Of a stretch of 64,000 bases of DNA, positions 16,686 to 26,200 are shown piece by piece. How positions within the stretch are numbered: position 1 is the stretch's first letter; each line of letters begins with the position of its first letter. The stretch is from SB11 sp035906255 (GTDB lineage Bacteria; Bacteroidota; Bacteroidia; UBA8524). The stretch is from NCBI GenBank assembly GCA_035906255.1, contig JAMIFM010000018.1:186001-250000 (forward strand). Direction: 5' to 3'. The notes beneath the pieces were generated by a model that saw only the letters and a program-made list of their open reading frames with translations, ran no database searches and was not told the origin of the DNA. The position numbers and the translations under genes were made by a program.

Positions 16686-19600
16686 ATGTATAAAGGTTTT
16701 TACAAATCGTTGTTTGTTGTTCTGATACTGTTTTTAGCTACTCTGGCAAAAGGTCAGAATAACTTGGCTGTGACTAACGTATTGTATCCCACAACAGCCC
16801 TTAACTGTACTAATGCCCCCCGCACCGATAGCGTTGTTGTACGCGTAGCCAATGTAACAGGTGCTGCAATTACCAACTTTGATATATCGTATAGCCTTAA
16901 CGGAGGTTCGGTAGTAACTGAAACATATACTGGTGCCGCCATTGGCACTGGAGGTTCTGTTAATTATACATTTGCCACAAAGCTAAATACGCTTAATGGT
17001 GGTGTAAATACATTAAAAGCATACACCAGTCTTATAGGTGATCCAACAAGGATAAACGATACGGTAGTATTTACGTATGTCCCTAAAATTTCAGGCTTTC
17101 CTTACTTTGAGAGCTTTGAAAGTAACAATGGCGGGTTTACTGCCGGAGGTACCAACTCAACTTGGACTTGGGGTGCAAGGAATAAGCCCAACACCGGCCA
17201 ATCGGCACATGGTGTAAATAGTTGGACAAACGGTGGCCTTACCGGTTACTATGCCAATAGTGATGTGTCTTATTTAACATCACCTTGCTACGACTTCACA
17301 AACCTTAAAACCCCGTATATAGCCTTTCAATTTGTAGTTGAGGTGGAGTATAGCTGGGAAGTTGTTACCATGCAATACTCTACTAACGGCGGAGGCTCAT
17401 GGGCAAACTTAGGTTCAAATGCTGATGCTGATAACTGCGAAACAAAAAACTGGTTTAACCTTGGCGGCTGGAGCGGTAACGCTCGTTCATACCCTTGCGG
17501 AAGCTGGGGAAGCGGCTGCGGCGGCAGAGGATATTGCGGCGGTTGGGCCGAAGCAAAGCGTTGCCTTAATATGTTGGCAGGCCAGCCCAGCGTAATGTTC
17601 CGCTGGGCATTTACTTCAACAGGCTCGCAATGTACTGCCGAAGGTTTTGCCCTTGATTCATTAGTAATAGGTGAAGCACCCGCACTAAGTCCGTTAAGCG
17701 TTACTGCCCCCGATACCATTTGTCAAAATGCACCTGCGTTTTTCAATACATCATTATCAAGCTGCTACAAAAACCCGCGTTGGGATTTTGGCGACGGTTC
17801 TCCGATATTAAGAACTATGGTAGCCGCGCATGCTTTTAGAAATGCGGGCACCTATAAAGTAGCCTTTATGGTTGATGGACTTTGCGGTAAAGTAGATACT
17901 GTTTTTAAGCAAATAACCATTTTACCTGCGCCACCTACAATCATAACTGGTCTTTCAAATAAAATCTGCCAATCAGGTTCAATTGTAAACCTTACAGGTA
18001 CACCTGTTGGTGGTACTTTTTATGTTGACGGTACTCAACAAAACACTATTGACCCTTCAACTTTCTCATTAGGCAGGCACTATGTAGTATATAGATATAC
18101 TGATACAGCTTTAGGCGGTTGTACTGCTACAGATACGGTTGATTTTACCATATATATGCCTACCGCCACAATTGACAATTTGGGAGGACAGTATTGTCCT
18201 GCGGCTCCGGCTTTCAAGTTAAAAGGAACACCCGCAGGCGGTATATTTACTATAAACGGTACACAAGATTCAATTTTTAATCCCGCCACGTTAGGATTAG
18301 GTACACACACCGTTGTTTATGCTTATACAGACTCAATCGGTTGTCCTGCAAGCGATAGCAAAAACAGTGATGTAAACAACACACTTGTAGTTACGCTTGG
18401 CGGTATGAATAGTTTTTATTGTGCGGGTGAACCTGAAATTGCTTTAACAGGAACACCGACAGGAGGTATTTTTTATGTAAACGGTGTAGTTGATACCAAA
18501 TACAACCCCGCTGCATTAGCTGCTCGGGCAGGTATAGATACGGTTGTATATTATTATAGTGACGGTGCTTGTGCAAATGCTGATACTGCTACAGTTGATG
18601 TAATTAAAAATAATCCCAACATTACAGGTTTAAATGCCGTGTATTGCTACGATGCAGCAACGGTAAACCTAACAGCAAACCCTGCGGGCGGTATATTTAC
18701 TCTTGACGGTAACCCAGTATTTAATATCAACCCAAAAACAATTGCAACGGGTGCACACAGGTTGGTATATACCTACCAAGACCCTGTGTATAGCTGTATA
18801 GATTCTGCCGTTGGCAGCTTTACTATTGATAAGCCTTCGGCCAATATCACCGGCTTAAATGCAAGCTATTGTATTGATGCTGCACAAGTAACCTTAGCTG
18901 CTTCACCTACAGGCGGTAACTTTACATTGGATAATACCGCAGCTACGCAGTTTATCCCTGCAATAGCAGGTTTAGGAAACCATAGGGTAATATATACCTA
19001 TACTAATACCAACAATTGCAGCACAAAAGATACTCAAGATTTTGTGGTGGTAGGTTTACCAAACCCACAAATTGTAGGGCTTACTAAAAACCTGTGCTTC
19101 AACAGCAATCCCATTTCTATTACCACCAACCCCACAGGCGGTGCAATAACCATTAATGGTTTACCTGTATCGGGCAATACTTTCGATCCGTCAATATATA
19201 CCGCAGGAAAACACCATGTAATTGAATACACTTTTGTTGATTTTGTGTACGGTTGCGTAAACAAGGTAAAAGACTCTGTATTTGTTGGCACACCTCCTCC
19301 GGTGGCTATTAATGGTCTTAACACCCAGTATTGCAGTTCTGATGATTTGATTCAGCTTTCAGGTACTCCAATGGGCGGACAGTTTACTGTTAACGGTTCT
19401 AACGCCAACTCATTTAGCCCTAAAACATTGGGTGCAGGCTCGCACACAGTTAAATACAGCTATACAGATGCTAACGGCTGCTACAACGAGATTGACCAAT
19501 TGGTGGATGTGATTACCAACCCCGGTGATACTATTTTCCCCGGTCCGGTTATTAATATATGCAGGGGCGAAAAAGTGACCCTTAATGTAAGCGGCTCGTT

Positions 19601-20234
19601 ACCCGGTATATGGAGTACTAACGAAACTACTCCCGCTATTACCGTACAACCTTCTACCAACTCATCGTATTGGTTTAAGGTAACTGATTGCGCTAACTAT
19701 GCTGATACTGTGCAAGTATTGGTGAACAATAACCCCGATGCTGATTTTGATTTCACTCCCCAGCAAGGTTTTGTGCCCTTGGATATTATCGCTACCAATA
19801 AAACACTAAACATCAGCTCGTTTAAATGGATTGTTGAAAGCAAAGAATCTGTAGATAATCCTCTAAAACACACGTTTGAAACTCCCGGTCAGTTTAAAGT
19901 TACCCTTACTGTGGTGAACGATAAAGGCTGTGTAGATACAGTTGAAAAAATGGTAACTGTGTATGAGGGGATAACCATCCCTAACGTATTCTCACCTGAA
20001 GGTGACGGTGTTAACGACAATTTCGGTCCGATAACCAAAGGAACCTTTACCCAATACAGCTTTAAGATTTTTGACCGCTGGGGCAAAATGATGTTTGAAG
20101 GAAGCAGACCCGAAGACCGTTGGAACGGTGATTTTAACGGAAACCCTGCACCTGCGGGTACATACTTCTACCTGCTGGTTGCTGAAAACCTGAAACAGTT
20201 TAAACTGGAAGGAACAGTAACACTGGTACGATAA
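16686..20234 (+). CDS. Giant surface protein with seven 75-aa repeats and T9SS type B domain
   Basis: Starting at 16686 the product is 1182 aa with a signal peptide (KSLFVVLILFLATLAKGQ). Layout: a CARDB/Ig-like domain (about 25-135); a jelly-roll, anchor-J/MAM-like domain (about 140-330) with an unusual Gly/Cys-rich loop near 275-295; a PKD-type module (about 335-415, WDFGDGSP); seven tandem repeats of about 75 residues (about 418-945), each with a YC near the start, a PxGGxFTxNG core and a VYxYTD end; an Ig-like module; a second PKD (about 1018-1093); and a type B CTD beginning IPNVFSPEGDGVND and ending GTVTLVR. Type B domains direct export by the T9SS, usually with a PorP/SprF partner. First gene of the operon. 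Confidence 0.93.
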   Translation: MYKGFYKSLFVVLILFLATLAKGQNNLAVTNVLYPTTALNCTNAPRTDSVVVRVANVTGAAITNFDISYSLNGGSVVTETYTGAAIGTGGSVNYTFATKLNTLNGGVNTLKAYTSLIGDPTRINDTVVFTYVPKISGFPYFESFESNNGGFTAGGTNSTWTWGARNKPNTGQSAHGVNSWTNGGLTGYYANSDVSYLTSPCYDFTNLKTPYIAFQFVVEVEYSWEVVTMQYSTNGGGSWANLGSNADADNCETKNWFNLGGWSGNARSYPCGSWGSGCGGRGYCGGWAEAKRCLNMLAGQPSVMFRWAFTSTGSQCTAEGFALDSLVIGEAPALSPLSVTAPDTICQNAPAFFNTSLSSCYKNPRWDFGDGSPILRTMVAAHAFRNAGTYKVAFMVDGLCGKVDTVFKQITILPAPPTIITGLSNKICQSGSIVNLTGTPVGGTFYVDGTQQNTIDPSTFSLGRHYVVYRYTDTALGGCTATDTVDFTIYMPTATIDNLGGQYCPAAPAFKLKGTPAGGIFTINGTQDSIFNPATLGLGTHTVVYAYTDSIGCPASDSKNSDVNNTLVVTLGGMNSFYCAGEPEIALTGTPTGGIFYVNGVVDTKYNPAALAARAGIDTVVYYYSDGACANADTATVDVIKNNPNITGLNAVYCYDAATVNLTANPAGGIFTLDGNPVFNINPKTIATGAHRLVYTYQDPVYSCIDSAVGSFTIDKPSANITGLNASYCIDAAQVTLAASPTGGNFTLDNTAATQFIPAIAGLGNHRVIYTYTNTNNCSTKDTQDFVVVGLPNPQIVGLTKNLCFNSNPISITTNPTGGAITINGLPVSGNTFDPSIYTAGKHHVIEYTFVDFVYGCVNKVKDSVFVGTPPPVAINGLNTQYCSSDDLIQLSGTPMGGQFTVNGSNANSFSPKTLGAGSHTVKYSYTDANGCYNEIDQLVDVITNPGDTIFPGPVINICRGEKVTLNVSGSLPGIWSTNETTPAITVQPSTNSSYWFKVTDCANYADTVQVLVNNNPDADFDFTPQQGFVPLDIIATNKTLNISSFKWIVESKESVDNPLKHTFETPGQFKVTLTVVNDKGCVDTVEKMVTVYEGITIPNVFSPEGDGVNDNFGPITKGTFTQYSFKIFDRWGKMMFEGSRPEDRWNGDFNGNPAPAGTYFYLLVAENLKQFKLEGTVTLVR

Positions 20235-20271
20235 GCAACAGGAATTATTTAAGGAAGAATAAACGGAATAA

Positions 20272-23200
20272 ATGAAAACGATAAACAAATTGCTCTGCCT
20301 GCTGGCAATGACCGTGCTTGTAACGGTGGCTGCAACCGCGCAGGATTCAAGAGCGTATGATTTTGCAACCGACAAAAAGGGAGATTTACGGAAAGATGCC
20401 AATGGCAATGCCATTGATTTTTCTACTGTAACCTCTTTAATTACTGCCAATACCACCAACCAAAACACACAGGTGTATAACCTGCCTTTTAATGTGGTGT
20501 TTTTGGGTAAAGTATATAAGCACTTCTTAATAGGAACATCAGGGTATTTGGTATTAGGAAATAATGATAATACTGCCGAGCAGTTTTTGTTTCCCACTGC
20601 CAACGCAAACTCTTTTAAGTTGGGCAATAACGTTTATCGTTTTCAAGGTGTGATTGCCCCTTTTTGGGACATTCAAACAGCCGCTTCGCTTAAATATACA
20701 GTTACGGGCACTGCTCCTAACCGTGCGTTTGTGGTTGAGTGGGTTTCTTACTTGCCTTCGGCTGCAACTCCTGTAGCCGGTAGCGAAAGCAACTACCAAG
20801 TGCGTATATACGAAAACGGCGGTGTGGTTGAATATGTATATGGCAAGATGGTTATTCCGTCAACCAATACTACAACAGCCGTAACTGCAACGATAGGAAT
20901 TTCGCGCAACAGTGCATTAACCGATAACAACTTTTTGGTAGTAAATGATTTAGACAGTTTTGATACTGCCCGCACGCTTACTGCTTATACAACTTCATTA
21001 GATAACTTATATAATAAAGCCGACTCGGGTATTATTGCCCCGCTTACTTATGATAACGACAGCAATGCTCGTCGTTTTGTATTTACACCTGCTGTGGCTT
21101 ATGGGCCATCAAACATGATGGCAATCAATGTTACATACGACCAAGCCGTTTTGTATTGGGACGATAATAGCAACGACGAGGTGAGGTTTGAAATTGAGAA
21201 GAAAGACAAAAACGGTAACTTTAATTATTTTGATAGTACTACCCAAAACATAAACTTTTACTTGGCTGAAGGTTTTTACCCCGGTGAAGAACACGTATTT
21301 AGGGTAAGGACTTTCAATCAGGGACAATATTCAGCATATAGTAACATTTGTACGGTATCAATACCTCCCGCACAATTGATTGAAGCAGTGGCAAGCGGTG
21401 CATGGTCAAATCCCGCTACATGGTCAACAAATTCAGTTCCCAGCCGCTACGATAGCGTTGTTGTGAGCAACGGTTACGAAGTAATATTGGATGATGCGGC
21501 AGCAAACGCATACCATTTAATGATTGATAGCGGCGCATTAGTGTATGAAAACACAAGTGCTGCCCGCAAACTAAATGTGCATGGCAATATTTGGGTAAAA
21601 GAGGATGGACGAATTTCAGTTCATACATTGCCAACCAATACCAACACATCAATGGTGTTGGCCGTTCGCGGAGATGTTTATAATAATGGTGTTATCGACC
21701 TTTATAAAAAGAACGGTACTAAAGAAGAAGCTGCCATACTTACATTTTTTGGTCGCAAAGTTTCTTCATTTGTTACCAATGCTACCGCAATAACAAATAT
21801 TAACTCTCTTTCAGTTGAAAGAACAAGCATTGCTGATTCCGTATATTTTTCTCCAACCGCAGCCACTGTGCGCGGCCATATAACCGATGCTCTTTCAGGT
21901 GCCGGTTTTGTAGAAACCAACAATTGGGTAGGAACGCTTGTAATAGGCGGAAACTATAAACTTGAAAACCGTCTTTTCACAACATTAAACCCCGTAGTTG
22001 GTGATAACGCAGGGGTTGTTTTTGCAAACGACAGTCTTACAGTAGTTGCGCAAAACACCAACATTGCCTTTAGCGGAACCTTTAAAGTACAAAAGGGTTC
22101 TTTATCCTTCGGAACTACTAACAACAACTATTTTAGCGGTTCTTTCGATTTGATTATAGAAGGCGGCACAATGAACCTTTCAGGAAGGTTATCCAGCCCC
22201 AGTGCTACATCGTTTACCCAAACGGGCGGAAAGTTGCGTTTAGCGACAGTTGGTAACAATACCAACGATCCTACTATGGGTTTAACCACCGCTGTTATTA
22301 AAATGTTGGGCGGCGAAATTATTTTGGTAAACCCCGGTATAGTAACAAGTAGGTTAGACTATTATGTGCAGGGTGTAGGTGCTTCTGAATACACAGGTAC
22401 ATGGGTAAAACTAACCGATTCTACTACTACTGTAACTGCTGCAAACCCTGAATTTTTAGTGCGCGGTGTGTTCCCTAATCTAATAACCGACAGCTCTGCA
22501 ACTTCAACCAAAACAGTGAAGATGCGATTGACTGCATTTGCTAACGTTATGGGCGATTTTATCCATACTGCAAATGATACCCTTAACCTTAGTGCATACA
22601 TTTATCTATACGATTCAATTGTAAACAACGGATACATTTATTCGGGTAACACCTCAGGTACAATAGTAGTGGCAGGTAATAACCAAACACTAACCGGAAG
22701 CGGATATGCAAACCTTGCAAGGATGGATATGTTGCAGGCAGATACTTCTTCTACTTTCACCATCCCTGCTCCCAAAATGATACGTACACTTCTCCTAAAC
22801 CTAACAACAGGTACTATTAAAAATGCTAAAAACCTTCAATTAGGCGATAGCATAAATACAATAAATATTGAAGTGAGCAGGATAAGCGGTTCAAGCCGTT
22901 TTATGGGTGCAACGCTGGATACCTTCCCCGAATTATGGAGAGGTAATGCGGCGTACAATATTTCATACATTAACTTAGGTAGAACTTATAATGCAGGTTT
23001 TGAAATTCCTTCAGACAGGAACATCACCAACCTTACAATTAACTCTGATTCTGCCATAGCCATTACCAACGGGTCAGTTAATGTTGCACAAATACTTACT
23101 CTAACCAAAGGGGTGTTTGCTGTTGATACAGCTTATAAAATTCGTGTTGCTAACCCTGCTGCTGCGGCAGTTGTGGGTGGAAGCGCCACTGCTTATGTTA

Positions 23201-26200
23201 GGGGTGCTTTGACAAGAAGACTTGAAAAGAAACTTACAGCCGGGGTTTATAGCTTCCCTGTGGGAAATGCCTCATACAGTCCATTATCATTAAACACAGT
23301 AGTAACTGATACTGCCAATGGCGAAGTAACTGCAAGCTTCCGTAACCAACCTTTAAACTTTACTTTAGGTAAAGGAATTACTACAGTTGATACTGCTTTC
23401 GGGCATTGGGTGCTTACTGCTGATAGCAACGTAAAAAGCATTGGTTCTTTTGGTTTAAATGTAAACTATAAATTAGCTGATGGGTTTGTGCGTACAGCAG
23501 CAGGAAAATCAAACTCAATAAATAATGCACCTGCTTTTGATTCAGTAGGAACAAGGCTTAGCCCCATCAGCGTTGCGCTTGCGGCTTCAAAATTGAGTTT
23601 TGATTCGGCCAACACGGTAATGTTTATTGCGCCTGCCGAATACTTAGGTGATACCATATATAATAATATATACCGAGTAGGTAGGGGATATGATTTTGAA
23701 AACCTTACTGCCGTATCAAGGAAACTGGCTTCGAGCTATATAGCAGGTAACCCCAAATTCCTTATTACTTCAACCTATGACGACGTAAACGAAGAATACC
23801 CTGTTTTCTTTACCCAGATGCGTTATACGGAAAAAGGCGGTAAAGTACTTATCCGCTTAGATTCTAACGCTTTTGGTATTGTTACAGGAAGTAAAACAAA
23901 AGTGATGAACGCATCGTATGGTATGATTGCCATGTACGGTGCTGATAGCATTGAGTTTGACGGTGCAGGGTATGATATTTTGGGTAACCCTACTAATACC
24001 CGCGAATGGACTTTTAGAACTGAAACCAACGCTGCAAACGCTTCGGTGTTTATGTTACAGCAAGATGCTCATAACAACATCTTTAATAATCTTAATATAG
24101 TTGCCAATGCTTCGGGTACACAAGGCGGTATCTTTATCAGCAACACCTTCACAGGTGGACAGGGTAACGATGGTGCCATAATCAAAAACAACTCCTTTAC
24201 TATCGGTACCGATAGGGTTGCTACATACGGTATAGTTTCAGTAGGTCTTTCAGCCGCTGCAACTAACGATAATGTACAAATAGTAAATAACGAGTTCTCA
24301 AACTTTACAGCAGCACACATTGCCGTTTCAACCAACTCAGGGCCAAATTGGAAAATATCGGGTAACCACTTCTTCCAAAATGATACACGTGCCCTAACCA
24401 GTGCTGTACGCGCTATTGATGTAGTAGCTAATACCACTGCACACGGTTATGAAATATCATACAACTACATTGGCGGTACACAAAAGTTTGCAAGCGGTGC
24501 CATGTGGTCATACGGAGGTACAGCTGCACTTTCATTAATGAACATAACCGTTGGTAACAGTAGCCCCACAGTTATTAAGGGTAACGTAATCAGGTTATAT
24601 ACCCAATCACAAACAGCTTCTTTCATCGTTAGGGTGATAAGCCTTAACGCAGGTAAGTTCATATTCTCAGGTAATAAAATAGGCGGTAACTTATCTAACT
24701 ATAATGATGCACTTGCCTTAAACAACGGCAACGCGTTGTCTATTCTTTACCTTCCTTCAAGTGTTACTGCAAGTGCCGAAATTACCGATAACGAATTTTC
24801 ATACATCCGTCATTCGGGTGTTATAAGTGCCACAAAAGCCTTTAGGGTGATAGACTACCAAGCTGCTGCCCCTGCTTATATAGCCCGTAACGTACTGCAT
24901 GATATACAAGGTTTCAGCAGCCGTATTACAGGTGCACAGGATGCAGGATTTATGGGTGTTTATTTGGCTAATAACTTTAGCAATAACATTGTTGAGAACA
25001 ACGAAATGTACTCGTTGTTGAACAACAGTTCAACCGCTACCGGCTTTATTACTTGTATTGGTACTAACGGTGGTAACGGCGATATCCGTAACAACAAACT
25101 ATACAAAGTAAGTCACCAAACTACCTCAGCAAGTGCCGGTACTTTGATGGGAATACACGTTAACGCAGGTACTTGGAACGTATATAACAACCAAATTTTA
25201 TTTGCCAACGAAGCATTTGCAAATATGCCCGTGTCGTTGCAAGGTATCCGTTATTACTCAACGGCAACCGTAGCAGGTAAAGTACATAATAATACTATTG
25301 TGTTGGGCGGACAAACACGCAGCACCAACTCATACGGTTTGGTACACGGAAGTACTGCCGCAAGGGTTGAGATGTTTAACAACATCGTTATAAACAAAAA
25401 TAACATGACCGGCGGTGCCACCTTTAGGGCTGTCGGTATTCATGCAGCTCCAAGTGCACTGTTTTCAAGTGATTTCAACGTGATTTACACCCCTGTTGAG
25501 GCTAATGCTTTCTACAATGCAAGCAATGCAACAGCATATACTCCCCAAGCATGGAACACGCTTACAGGGCATGAGAAAAATACACTCTTTAACACCATTC
25601 CTGCCTTTAGGGATACGTTGGTAGCCAACCTATTGCTTACCCTTGATACCATTAACTGGAAATTGAACGCAGCTGGCCGTGCTACTACTTTTGTAAACGA
25701 TTACGAAGGTGATACACGCCATAGCAAACAACCTGATATAGGTGCTGACGAGTTTGGTGCACCAATGTTTATTGCTCCCGTATTTGCGGGCGGTAATGAT
25801 ACCCTTTGTGCCGGAAACACCCGCACGCTTATAGCCCAAAACCCCAACGCTGGAGGAAGCCTATATTGGTTTAGCCAACCTTATGGCGGAGATACCCTGC
25901 ATATTGGCGATACGCTATTTACCGATACTATTACTGCAAATACTGCATTTTATGTACAGGTTTCTGATAGTCTTTTGCGCAGCTACCGTGTTGAAGTGCC
26001 TGTAAGGGTAATACCCGTATTAGCACCTAACATAGCTAATCTACCTGTTGATTCGGTATGTAACGGTACATCTTGGACGTTGATTGCCGACTCTGTGTCA
26101 GGTGCTGTTATTAGCTGGTACGATAGTCTTAATGCAGTTACTCCTTTCCACACAGGCCGCAGCTATACTACGCCTGTATTAACAAGCGATACCATTTATT

